A stretch of 64,000 bases of DNA, from contig CAWFXW010000037.1 in assembly GCA_963819785.1 (NCBI GenBank), positions 744,001-808,000 of the forward strand, read 5' to 3'. Shown one piece after another: positions 23,304 to 31,153 of this stretch (its first letter is position 1; each line of letters starts with the position of its first letter). The DNA comes from Palsa-504 sp963819785 (GTDB taxonomy: Bacteria > Actinomycetota > Actinomycetes > Streptosporangiales > Streptosporangiaceae). The notes below the pieces were generated by a model. It saw nothing but the letters and a program-made list of their open reading frames with translations, was not told where the DNA came from and searched no databases. The translations under genes were made by a program, and so were the position numbers.

Positions 23304-24758
23304 TCAGAACTCGAACGACTCGAAGTGGATCTGCCGCCGCGGCACCCCGGCGCCGCGCAGCGCGTCGGTAGCGGCTGAGATCATGCCGGAGGGTCCGCAC
23401 ACGTAGACCTCCTGCTGGTCCAGCCCGGGCACGAGCGAGCGCAGCATCCGGGGCGACAGCGGATCGCCGCCGATCTCGGCCCTCGACCCGACCAGGTAGT
23501 ACACCTTCGCACCGCGGGCGGCCGCGATGGCGTCGAGCTCGTCGCGGAACACGATGTCCCGCTCGCTGCTCGCGCGGTAGATCAGGGTGACCGGGCCGGG
23601 CAGCGTGGAGAACATGGCCCGCAGCGGGGTGATGCCCACCCCGCCGGCCAGCAGCACCACGCCGCGGTCGGAGTGCCCGGCGGTGAACGCGCCGTAGGGT
23701 CCCTCGGCGACGACCCGCGTGCCCGGCCGGAGCTTGGACAGGGCCCGGCTGTGGTCGCCGATGTCCTTCGCGGTGATCCGCAGCAGGTCGGTGCCGGGCG
23801 CGGCGGAGAGCGAGTACGGGTGCGAGGACCACCACAGCGACCTGGTCAGGAAGCGCCAGCGGAAGAACTGCCCGGGCTCGGCCGCGAGCTCGTCGAGGTG
23901 CGAGCCGCCGATGTAGACCGAGATCACGCCCGGCCCCTCGGGCTTCACCCCGACCACCGTGAACCGGTGCCGCCAGAACGCGCGCAGCGGGACCGCGACC
24001 CGGTACCACAGCACCAGGACCGCCACGGTCAGGTACATGGCCGACCACCAGAACCGCGCGGTCAGGTCGCTGATGAACGACGCGCCGACCGCGAACTGGT
24101 GACTGAAGGCCAGCGCGATGGCCAGGTAGGTGTACAGGTGCAGGTAGTACCAGGTCTCGTAGCGGACCCGCCGCCGCGCCGCGCGCATCGAGACGATGCC
24201 GATGCCGAGCAGCAAGAACCCGGCCACCGTCGCCATGAGCACGTCCGGGTACTGGGTCAGCAGCGTAGCCGTCTCGCTGGTCAGGCTGGTGTGCGTCTGG
24301 ACCGCGTAGCCCCACAAGATGAGCAGGCCGTGCGCGAAGACCAGGCTGACGATGTACCGGCCGCCCATCGCGTGCCACCGGGCCAGCTGATCGGTGCCGA
24401 TGCCGCGCTCCAGCGGCGGAAGCCGGGCCATCAGCGCGACCAGGACCACCACGCCGTACCCGCACAGCAGGCCGAGGATCTCGCCCGCTCCGGTGAGCCA
24501 GCCGCCGAGCCCGCTGACGTCGGGTGTGCTGTGCCACCACAGCACCACGACGGCCAGCGCGCCGAGCCCGATGACGGCCAGGACCGCGCGCGGGCTGACT
24601 CGTCCGTGCGCTTTTTGATACGGAACGGGCCGTGGTGTCACCGGCCCCGGCCGGGACGGAGCCGGCGGCGGGCGGCCCTGATTTCGCCGTGGCCGGGGGT
24701 ACTGGTCATCCCCGGCACGACGAGCCGGGACGGATCCCCTGGTCAGGCTGGTCACCAT
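23304..24758 (-). CDS. Ferric-reductase-like membrane flavocytochrome
   Basis: 484 residues. An N-terminal basic/proline-rich tail (~55 residues) precedes six membrane helices of the ferric reductase-like domain: AVLAVIGLGALAVVVLWW, LGLLCGYGVVVLVALM, GGRYIVSLVFAHGLLILWGY with candidate haem His, YETWYYLHLYTYLAIALAFSHQF with further His. Then comes a ferredoxin-reductase module: FAD site QFFRWRFL and SSHPYSLSAAP, NAD(P) site LLAGGVGITPLRAMF and VYVCGPSGM. It most likely moves electrons from cytoplasmic NAD(P)H across the membrane to the FMN-binding protein encoded 15 bp downstream. Ultimate acceptor unknown. Confidence 0.92.
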   Translation of the reverse strand: MVTSLTRGSVPARRAGDDQYPRPRRNQGRPPPAPSRPGPVTPRPVPYQKAHGRVSPRAVLAVIGLGALAVVVLWWHSTPDVSGLGGWLTGAGEILGLLCGYGVVVLVALMARLPPLERGIGTDQLARWHAMGGRYIVSLVFAHGLLILWGYAVQTHTSLTSETATLLTQYPDVLMATVAGFLLLGIGIVSMRAARRRVRYETWYYLHLYTYLAIALAFSHQFAVGASFISDLTARFWWSAMYLTVAVLVLWYRVAVPLRAFWRHRFTVVGVKPEGPGVISVYIGGSHLDELAAEPGQFFRWRFLTRSLWWSSHPYSLSAAPGTDLLRITAKDIGDHSRALSKLRPGTRVVAEGPYGAFTAGHSDRGVVLLAGGVGITPLRAMFSTLPGPVTLIYRASSERDIVFRDELDAIAAARGAKVYYLVGSRAEIGGDPLSPRMLRSLVPGLDQQEVYVCGPSGMISAATDALRGAGVPRRQIHFESFEF

Positions 24759-24911
24759 TCCCTCCGTTACGGGCCTAGCTGGATCGTATGCTCAACCGGG
24801 CCGCGATGCGCCTCCCGGCTTCTCCCCTTTAGTTACGGGTACGTCACGCCATCGCGCACGGTTCAGCCGCTCCCCGTAAGCGCATCGTAATCGCCACGAT
24901 CCGGATACTGC

Positions 24912-24954
24912 GTCAACTGAAGTTGACATCCGGCTGGTGTCAACATAAATTGAC
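24912..24954. promoter_or_regulatory. Tandem operators upstream of HTH/Clp-N pair 2
   Basis: GTCAACTGAAGTTGAC (24912-24927) and GTCAACATAAATTGAC (24939-24954), 27 bp centre to centre; the second ends 3 bp before the ATG. Same layout as 18345-18388, with C>A changes symmetric in both half-sites (GTCAG to GTCAA). CATAAAT inside the second dyad can be the -10 box of a leaderless transcript, which binding would block. Confidence 0.8.
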
Positions 24955-24957
24955 ACT

Positions 24958-25206
24958 ATGGACAACGCACCCACCCTGGTGGCCGCGGCGGACAGCTCGG
25001 ATCCCCGCACCGGGCTCCGGGCCGTGGCCGCGCTGCGCAGGCTGCTGGAGCAGCTCGAAGCGCTCCAGGTGGACAACGCACGGGAGCACGGCTGGTCGTG
25101 GCAGGAGATCGCGGAAATCCTCGGCGTATCGCGGCAGGCCGTCCACAAGAAGCACGCACACCGGCCAGACGGCGGCCATCCGGCCCGCCGGGCCCGCGTC
25201 CGCTAA
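24958..25206 (+). CDS. Small HTH DNA-binding protein (copy 2)
   Basis: 82 residues. Core SDPRTGLRAVAALRRLLEQL, EALQVDNAREHGWSWQEIAEIL and GVSRQAVHKKHAHR align without gaps to copy 1 at 18393; the recognition helix differs at several positions (VSRQAVHKK against VTKQTVHRK), matching the small difference in the operators. A short basic C-terminal tail (PARRARVR) is unique. Only 3 bp separate the distal operator from the ATG, so translation is probably leaderless. The Clp-N gene follows after 18 bp with its own AGGGGAAG-type ribosome site. Role as autoregulator is inferred. Confidence 0.85.
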   Translation: MDNAPTLVAAADSSDPRTGLRAVAALRRLLEQLEALQVDNAREHGWSWQEIAEILGVSRQAVHKKHAHRPDGGHPARRARVR

Positions 25207-25224
25207 CTCGAGGGGAAGCCCGCG

Positions 25225-25830
25225 ATGTTCGAACGATTCACCGACAAGGCCAGGAACGTCGTATTCCTGGCCAAGGGGAAGGCCACCGAGCGGGGCGATG
25301 ATCAGATCCGCCCGGTGCACATGCTGTACGGGCTGGCCGCCGCCGATGGGGTGGCCGCCCGGGTGCTGGCCGCCCTGGGCGTGGATGCCGCCGCGGTCGA
25401 CCGGGAACTCGGGCGGCCGTCCGGGGCCGCGCCCGGTACGCCGGGCCCCGGGGACGGGGCGGCAGGCGGTGACGCCGAGGCCCTCGCCGCGATCGGCATC
25501 GACCTGGACGAGATCAAGCGCAGGATCGAGGACAGCTTCGGGCCGGGGGCCCTCGAGCGGGTCCCGCTCGCGCCCAGGGGCCCGCTCACCTGGACCGGCC
25601 GGCTCCCGCTGGCCGACGGGTCGAAGCAGGCACTGGCCTATGCCCTGAAGGAGGCGCGGGCGCTGCACCACACCTACATCGGCACCGAGCACGTGCTGCT
25701 GGGCCTGCTGCGGGTGGCCGAGCATCAGCCGCATGCGGACTTCGCGGCCGTGACGCTACGCGACCTGGAGCTGGATCCGGCCCGCGTCCGCACCCTGGTC
25801 CTAGACGAACTGCGGCAACTCCAAAGCTGA
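25225..25830 (+). CDS. Stand-alone Clp N-domain protein (copy 2)
   Basis: 201 residues. Repeat 1: MFERFTDKARNVVFLAKGKA, RPVHMLYGLAAADGVAARVL. Then a variable Gly/Pro/Ala segment, the shared motif AIGIDLDEIKRRIEDSFGPGALE (compare SIGIDLDAVEARIEATFGPRAM in copy 1). Repeat 2: ADGSKQALAYALKEARALHHTYIGTEHVLLGLLRVAEH, which is very close to ClpC repeat 2. No ATPase modules. The Arg-rich linker of copy 1 is missing here, so the two copies have probably diverged in partner or target. Proposed function, inferred: adaptor or sensor coupled to the HTH protein. Confidence 0.85.
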   Translation: MFERFTDKARNVVFLAKGKATERGDDQIRPVHMLYGLAAADGVAARVLAALGVDAAAVDRELGRPSGAAPGTPGPGDGAAGGDAEALAAIGIDLDEIKRRIEDSFGPGALERVPLAPRGPLTWTGRLPLADGSKQALAYALKEARALHHTYIGTEHVLLGLLRVAEHQPHADFAAVTLRDLELDPARVRTLVLDELRQLQS

Positions 25831-25937
25831 ATGGCCTGGCCCGTCCCGTAGACGACGTCGAACAGCCGGCGATGCTTACTTATTGGTTAGGTGGATCTAA
25901 CTACGGAGACAGCAGACCGTACCTTTACGGAGAGTAT

Positions 25938-25955
25938 CTATCTGAATACAGATAG
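25938..25955. promoter_or_regulatory. Perfect dyad in AT-rich cupin promoter
   Basis: CTATCTG (25938-25944), AATA, CAGATAG (25949-25955) in a 168-bp gap that is far more AT-rich than its surroundings. A second short dyad GTTAG/CTAAC lies just upstream near 25885-25900. Operator for a regulator of the cupin gene, or an mRNA hairpin; unproven. Confidence 0.55.
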
Positions 25956-25998
25956 TCATAATCTGACATAGGAGACATCACGGATAGGAACTGATCAA

Positions 25999-26496
25999 AT
26001 GCTCAGAGTAGCCGATATCTGGGAGAGGGCAATCCATACCCCGGCGGTGGCCGTCGATATTTCCGGCGACGCTCCCGGCGAGGTCATCATCATCCGCGCT
26101 GGCAGCAGCTACGACGGGAAACAGGGCATGAACCTGGCCACCGGGGTGAGCAGCCGGTCGGCCGGGTCCCGGGCCTTGTGCCTGCACCTGGTGACGATAC
26201 CGCCGGGCACCCGCGGCGTCCCCCACGTCCACGACGGACACGAGTCCGCCATCTACACCGTCAGCGGCGAGACCGAGGTGTGGCACGGCGAGGGCCTGCG
26301 CCACCGCACCGTGGTCAAGGCCGGCGACTTCATGTACGTCCCGCCGGGCACCCCGCACCTGCCGGTGAACCGCAGCGACGTCATGACCGTGGCCGTCGTC
26401 GCCCGCACCGACCCCCAGGAGCAGGAGAGCGTGGTCACCCTCAGCCTGCCTCCGCACCTGTCCGACCTGGACGCTTTCCCCGTCGCCAGCCAGTAA
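25999..26496 (+). CDS. Cupin-domain protein
   Basis: 165 residues. Single conserved cupin barrel. Motif 1 is HLVTIPPGTRGVPHVHDGHESAIYTVSGETEVWHGE, with metal ligands H-H-E; motif 2 is VKAGDFMYVPPGTPHLPVN with the last His. The cupin starts ~60 residues in; the N-terminus (MLRVADIWERAIHTPAVAV) is unassigned. Small cupins of this type are often quality-control or sugar/organic-acid binding proteins; the substrate is not deducible. AT-rich upstream DNA with two dyads suggests local regulation and possible acquisition. Convergent with gcvP across a strong terminator. Confidence 0.85.
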   Translation: MLRVADIWERAIHTPAVAVDISGDAPGEVIIIRAGSSYDGKQGMNLATGVSSRSAGSRALCLHLVTIPPGTRGVPHVHDGHESAIYTVSGETEVWHGEGLRHRTVVKAGDFMYVPPGTPHLPVNRSDVMTVAVVARTDPQEQESVVTLSLPPHLSDLDAFPVASQ

Positions 26497-26572
26497 CGGT
26501 CATCCCGAGCCCAGTTCCGCGGAGACCGCGGCGGATCCCGCCGCTCCTGCCCGCCAGGTCTCCGTTACCCGC

Positions 26573-26605
26573 CGCGCCCGCCCCGCCTCCCGCGGGGCGG
26601 GCGCG
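26573..26605. terminator. Strong GC hairpin between cupin gene and gcvP
   Basis: A perfect 14-bp stem CGCGCCCGCCCCGC (26573-26586) / GCGGGGCGGGCGCG (26592-26605) with a 5-nt loop, between the convergent ends of the cupin gene and gcvP. No T-run follows, so termination would depend on the hairpin alone or on Rho. Confidence 0.7.
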
Positions 26606-26612
26606 TTCGCGT

Positions 26613-29515
26613 CTAGCTGGCGAACGCTTCGGGCGGGGGGCAGGCGCAGATCAGGTTGCGGTCGCCGTAGGCCTGGTCGATCCGGCGCACCGGCGGCCAG
26701 TATTTGGCCCGGCGGTCCACACCGGCCGGGTAGGCCGCCTCCTCCTGCGAGTACGGGTGCTTCCACTCCCCCGCGATGAGCATCTCCGCCGTGTGCGGGG
26801 CGTTCTTCAGCGGGTTGTCCTGCGCGTCATACTCCCCGTCGGCGACCCGTGTGATCTCGGCCCTGATCGCGATCATCGCGGCGCAGAACCGGTCGAGTTC
26901 GTCCAGGCTCTCGCTCTCGGTGGGCTCGATCATGAACGTGCCCGCCACCGGGAACGACATGGTGGGCGCGTGGAACCCGTAGTCGATCAGCCGCTTGGCC
27001 ACGTCGTCCACGCTGATGCCGGTGTCCTTGGTCAGCGGGCGCAGGTCGATGACGCATTCGTGCGCGACCAGGCCGTTCCGCCCGGTGTACAGCACCGGGT
27101 AGTGCGGCGCCAGCCGCCGGGCCACGTAGTTGGCGGACAGCACCGCGACCTGGGTCGCGCGGCGGAGCCCGGCCGCGCTCATCATCGCGACATACGCCCA
27201 CGAGATCGGCAGGATGCCCGCCGAGCCGTACGGCGCGGCCGCCACCGGGCCGACCTCGCCGCGACCGGGCAGGAATTCCGCCAGGTGCGCGCGGACCGCG
27301 ACCGGTCCCACACCCGGGCCGCCGCCGCCGTGCGGGATGCAGAACGTCTTGTGCAGGTTCAGGTGCGACACGTCGGCGCCGAAGGACGGCAGCGTCGCCA
27401 CCCCGACCAGCGCGTTGAGGTTCGCTCCGTCGATGTACACCTGGCCGCCCGCCTCGTGCACGGCCGCGCAGACGGCGCCCACGTTCTGCTCGTAGACACC
27501 GGCGGTGGACGGGTAGGTCAGCATGATCGCGGCCACCTGCCCGTCGTGTGCCGCCAGCTTGGCCTGCAGGTCACCCACGTCGATGGCGCCGTCCGAGCCG
27601 CACTTGACCACCGCGACCCGCAGCCCGGCGAGCACCGCGCTGGCCGCGTTGGTGCCGTGCGCCGACTCCGGGATCAGGCACACGTCCCGGTCCTGCTCGC
27701 CGCGCGAGGCGTGGTAGGCCCGGATCGCGAGCAGGCCGGCCAGTTCACCCTGGGAGCCGGCGTTCGGCTGCACGGACACCGCGTCGTATCCGGTGAGCCT
27801 GGCCAGCCGGACCTCGAGCGACTCGATCAGCTCCAGGTAGCCCCCGGCCTGCGCGGCCGGGGCGAACGGGTGCAGCCCCGCGAACTGCGGCCAGCTGATC
27901 GGCTCCATCTCGGCCGCCGCGTTCAGCTTCATCGTGCACGAGCCGAGCGGGATCATCGACCGGTCGAGGGCGATGTCGAAGTCGGCCAGCCGTCGCAGGT
28001 AGCGCAGCATCGCGGTCTCGCTGCGGTGAGCGCTGAACACCGGATGGGTCAGGAACGGCGAGGTGCGCCGCAGTCCGGCCGGGAGCACGTCGGGCGCTGC
28101 GTCGGACAGCTCCACGTCGGCTGGCCGTTCCACCTGGCAGATCGCGGCCACGACGGCCCGCAACTGCTCGTCGGTGGTGGTCTCGTCGCAGCTGACCTGC
28201 AACGCGCCATCCGGCGCCAGGTACAGGTTGTAGCCCGCGGCCCGGGCCCGGTCCAGGGCGCGGACCGCATCGTCCCGGCCGCCGCGGAAAAGGACCCGGA
28301 TGGTGTCGAAGAAGTCACCACGGTCCGTTCTGTGACCATATTCGCGCAAGGTGGCGGCGAGCACCGCGGCGCTACGGTGCGCACCCCGGGCGATGCTGGC
28401 CAGCCCGTCGGGCCCGTGGTAGGCCGCGTACATGGCGGCGGTCACGGCCAGCAGGACCTGGGCCGTGCAGATGTTGCTCGTGGCCCTCTCGCGGCGGATG
28501 TGCTGTTCGCGGGCCTGCAGGGCGAGGCGGTACGCGGGCCGGCCGTCGGCGTCCACCGACACGCCGACCAGCCGGCCGGGCAGCTGGCGCTTGAGCGGCT
28601 CGCTGACCGCGATGTAGCCCGCGTGCGGCCCGCCATAGAACAGCGGCACGCCGAACCGCTGGCTGGAGCCCACCGCGATGTCCGCGCCCAGCTCGCCCGG
28701 CGGCGTGAGCAGGGTCAGCGCGAGCAGGTCGGCGGCCACCGCGGCCAGCGCGCCGCGGGCGTGCGCGGCCTCGATCAGCGGTCCGAGGTCCTGGACGACG
28801 CCCGACGCGCCGGGGAACTGGAGCAGCACCCCGAACAGGTCGTCCTGTGCCTCGATGACCTCGGCGGTCACCGGTTCGACGACCAGGTGGATGCCGAGCG
28901 GTTCGGCCCGGGTGCGCAGCACGGCGAGCGTCTGGGGCAGGCAGTCGGCATCGGCCAGGAAGACGTGGCGGTGCTGGCTCGGGGGTGACGACTGTGCTGG
29001 CTCCCGGGGGACTCCATCCCCCCGGACCCCCCTGGCGACCCCCCGCTAGGGCGTGCCGCCCGCCGGGCCAGCGTCATGGCCTCCACCGCGGCGGTGGCCT
29101 CGTCGAGCAGCGAGGCGCCGGCCCAGGGCAGCGCGGTGAGGTCGGCGACCATGGTCTGGAAGTTCAGCAGCGCCTCGAGCCGGCCCTGGGAGATCTCGGG
29201 CTGGTAGGGGGTGTACGCCGTGTACCAGGCGGGGTTCTCGAGCACGTTGCGGCGGATGACGGCCGGGGTGACCGTGTCGTAGTAGCCCAGGCCGATCATC
29301 GAGGTCAGGACCTGGTTCCGGCCGGCCATCCGGCGCAGTTCGGCCAGCGACTCGGTCTCGGTCAGCGGGCCGGGCAAGGTGAGCTGGGCGAGCGTGGCGT
29401 CTTCGGGCAGCGCGGCGCGGATGAGCTCATCGAGGGAGGCGTAGCCGAGGCTGGCCAGCATGTGCCGCTGGGCGGCCTCGTCGGGTCCGATGTGACGTGC
29501 GGCGAAATCTGTCAT
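26613..29515 (-). CDS. gcvP: Glycine dehydrogenase (decarboxylating), P-protein, with a frame break
   Basis: About 967 codons in two frames, matching the family's ~950. P-protein decarboxylates glycine with PLP and loads the aminomethyl group on lipoyl H-protein. The first frame (29515 to ~28990) has MTDFAARHIGPDEAAQRHML, MIGLGYYDTVTPAVIRRN and LLDEATAAVEAMTLARRAAR. The second frame (from ~28990 to 26613) has HRHVFLADADCLPQTLAVLR, then the PLP-lysine site SHLNLHKTFCIPHGGGGPG and the end. The switch (-1 relative to the first frame) falls inside a GC palindromic repeat inserted at 28989-29045, where six-G runs make slippage or sequencing error plausible. If genuine and unrescued, the enzyme is lost. 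ATG start with GGAGG eight bases upstream. The glycine riboswitch lies in its leader. Confidence 0.9.
28989..29045 (-). repeat. GC-rich palindromic repeat, copy 3, at the gcvP frame break
   Basis: On the minus strand: G6, TCGCCA, G6, TCC, G6, ATGGAGT, C5, GGG, AGCCAGCACAG. The CCAGCAC motif recurs 23 bp on (flanking AGTCGTCACCCCCG), suggesting a small target-site-like duplication next to the element. It separates the N- and C-terminal frames of gcvP and is the only copy in sense orientation to its gene. Confidence 0.75.
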
Positions 29516-29576
29516 GGAGAGCCTCCCCGGGCGAGCGCGGTCGCTGGCTCCCCGTCTGTCGCGGACCAATGCCTTC

Positions 29577-29616
29577 GGGGTGCCAGGGGGGTCGCCCCCC
29601 CGTGGCCAGCACAGTC
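29577..29616 (+). repeat. GC-rich palindromic repeat, copy 4, in the gcvP leader
   Basis: GGGGTGCCA, G6, TCG, C7, GTGGCCAGCACAGTC. It lies immediately 3' of the glycine riboswitch aptamer and 62 bp before the gcvP start, so its hairpin is part of the mRNA leader and could act in the expression platform. Confidence 0.75.
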
Positions 29617-29720
29617 CGCTCCAGAGATGCCTGTCCCGTCCGGTTCGTGTGCCTGAGAGGTTCCGGGGATGTTGCCCCTTCGGCGCCCGCCGCTTAGGCG
29701 GGATCTCTCCCGGCCGGTGT
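29617..29720 (-). ncRNA. Glycine riboswitch upstream of gcvP
   Basis: Minus-strand leader with the diagnostic glycine-aptamer signature: GGGAGAG (29711-29705), GCGCCGAAGGGGCAA (29686-29672), CCTCTCAGGC (29660-29651), followed by CCGGACGGGACAGGCATCTC and TGGAG. The spacing and sequences match the type I consensus seen upstream of actinobacterial gcv genes. I see one clear aptamer plus a shorter 3' stem rather than two full tandem aptamers. Glycine binding normally turns on P-protein expression. The GC palindromic repeat sits between this aptamer and the ribosome site. Confidence 0.85.
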
Positions 29721-29780
29721 CATCAGCAAATGAGATCTTACCCGAGCAGCACCAGATAGTGGGACTCGACCCGCGGCTGC

Positions 29781-31112
29781 CTACCGGCCGGGGCGGGCTC
29801 CGGCCGAATCCAGGCCGAGTACGGCGGCCAGTTCGTCGACCGCCCACTGGCAGGCGGCGGGCCGGAAGCCGGTGTGCCGGGCGAAGGACCTGGCCACCTT
29901 GTCACGGACCGTGGCGGGATCCATGCCGCGCGCCACGTGATAGCTGAGCGCCTCCGCCACGCCCTCCTCGGCCGCGGCGACGAGCACCTTGGTCTCCCGC
30001 GGCAGGCCGGGCAGCAGGTCCCGGAGCGCGGTCGACATGGACTGCACGCTAGACAGGGCGGCCACGCCCAGCTCCGGATCGGAGACGATGGCGCGCAGCG
30101 CGATCCGGGCCCGGCCGCCGGGGTCGCGGTCCCACAGCGGGACCTCGGCCTCGGGCCCCACCGGGCCGGATACGGCCGGCAAGGAGTCTTTGACCGTCGC
30201 CGGATGCGACTGGTCGCGCACCGGGTCCGAGACCGGGTGGCTGACCGCGCCGGGATCGGCGGTGGCGGCGAGGATAGCCTCGGCCAGTTCGCCGGCGCTG
30301 CCGTACCGCTGGGCCGGGTCCTTGGCCAGCCCGCGGGCCACCACGTCGTCGACGGCGGCGGGCAGACCGGGCCGCAGCGTGCTGGGCGCGGGCGGCACGG
30401 TATTGAGCTGGGCCCACATGACGGCCACCATCTCCCCGGTAAAGGGAGCGTGGCCGGTCAGGCACTCATAGAGCACGCAGGCCAGCGAGTACACGTCGGC
30501 GTGGCGGTCACCGGGCGAGCCCGAGAAGCGCTCGGGGGCCATGTAGGCCACGGTCCCGACGGTGCCGCTGCTGGTGGTCAGGCTGGTGCCGGTGATGACC
30601 CGGGCGATCCCGAAGTCGATCAGGTAGGCGAACGGCATGCTCTTGCCGCGCCCGGTGATCAGCACGTTGGACGGCTTGACGTCCCGGTGGATGAGCCCGT
30701 CGGCGTGCGCGGCGTCCAGCGCCTGGGCGACCTGAGCGGTGATCCAGGCCGCGGCCGTCGGCGGCATCGGCCCGTCCCGGTCCAGCAGGGTGGCCAGGTC
30801 GACGCCGTCCACCAGCCGCATGTCGATGTACAGCCGGCCGTCGATCTGGCCGAAGTCGTGGATGGGGATGATGTGCGGCTCGCTGAGCCTGGCGGCGCGC
30901 TTGGACTCGCGGCGGAACCGGTCCTGGAACGCGCGGTCGGCGGCGAGTTCGGGGATCAGCACCTTGAGCGCCACCGTGCGCCCCCTGACCGTGTCGAACG
31001 CCCGGTAGACCACTCCCATGCCGCCCCGGCCCAGCACCGCGGTCAGGATGTACGGGCCGAATCGCGGCCCGGCTGGCTCGCTGATCAGCTCTGAAGTCAT
31101 TGCCGTTCCCAT
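29781..31112 (-). CDS. Ser/Thr protein kinase with C-terminal shared adaptor-like domain
   Basis: 443 residues. An active Hanks-type kinase: GRGGMGVVYRAFD (P-loop), VALKVL (Lys), LIHRDVKPSNVL (HRD), LIDFGIARV (DFG), GTVGTVAYMAPERF (activation loop, APE), DVYSLACVLYECLTG. No membrane helix, unlike most PASTA kinases. After a ~60-residue linker, residues 338-435 form ALRAIVSDPELGVAALSSVQ through ACQWAVDELAAVLGL, which recurs at the N-terminus of the proteins at 38307 and 44559. Last gene of the phospho-signalling island, ~60 bp before the glycine riboswitch of gcvP. Substrates unknown; GarA and FHA proteins in the same locus are candidates. A start at the internal ATG five codons in is also possible. 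Confidence 0.92.
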   Translation of the reverse strand: MGTAMTSELISEPAGPRFGPYILTAVLGRGGMGVVYRAFDTVRGRTVALKVLIPELAADRAFQDRFRRESKRAARLSEPHIIPIHDFGQIDGRLYIDMRLVDGVDLATLLDRDGPMPPTAAAWITAQVAQALDAAHADGLIHRDVKPSNVLITGRGKSMPFAYLIDFGIARVITGTSLTTSSGTVGTVAYMAPERFSGSPGDRHADVYSLACVLYECLTGHAPFTGEMVAVMWAQLNTVPPAPSTLRPGLPAAVDDVVARGLAKDPAQRYGSAGELAEAILAATADPGAVSHPVSDPVRDQSHPATVKDSLPAVSGPVGPEAEVPLWDRDPGGRARIALRAIVSDPELGVAALSSVQSMSTALRDLLPGLPRETKVLVAAAEEGVAEALSYHVARGMDPATVRDKVARSFARHTGFRPAACQWAVDELAAVLGLDSAGARPGR

Positions 31113-31153
31113 CCCGGGGCCACCCGGGCGCCGGTCAGGTCCTCCTCAGGGGC

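Noticed and set aside
26178..28988. Plus-strand frame of ~936 codons opposite gcvP
   Set aside because: High GC keeps antisense frames open. The residues are low complexity, and gcvP on the other strand has conserved motifs throughout.
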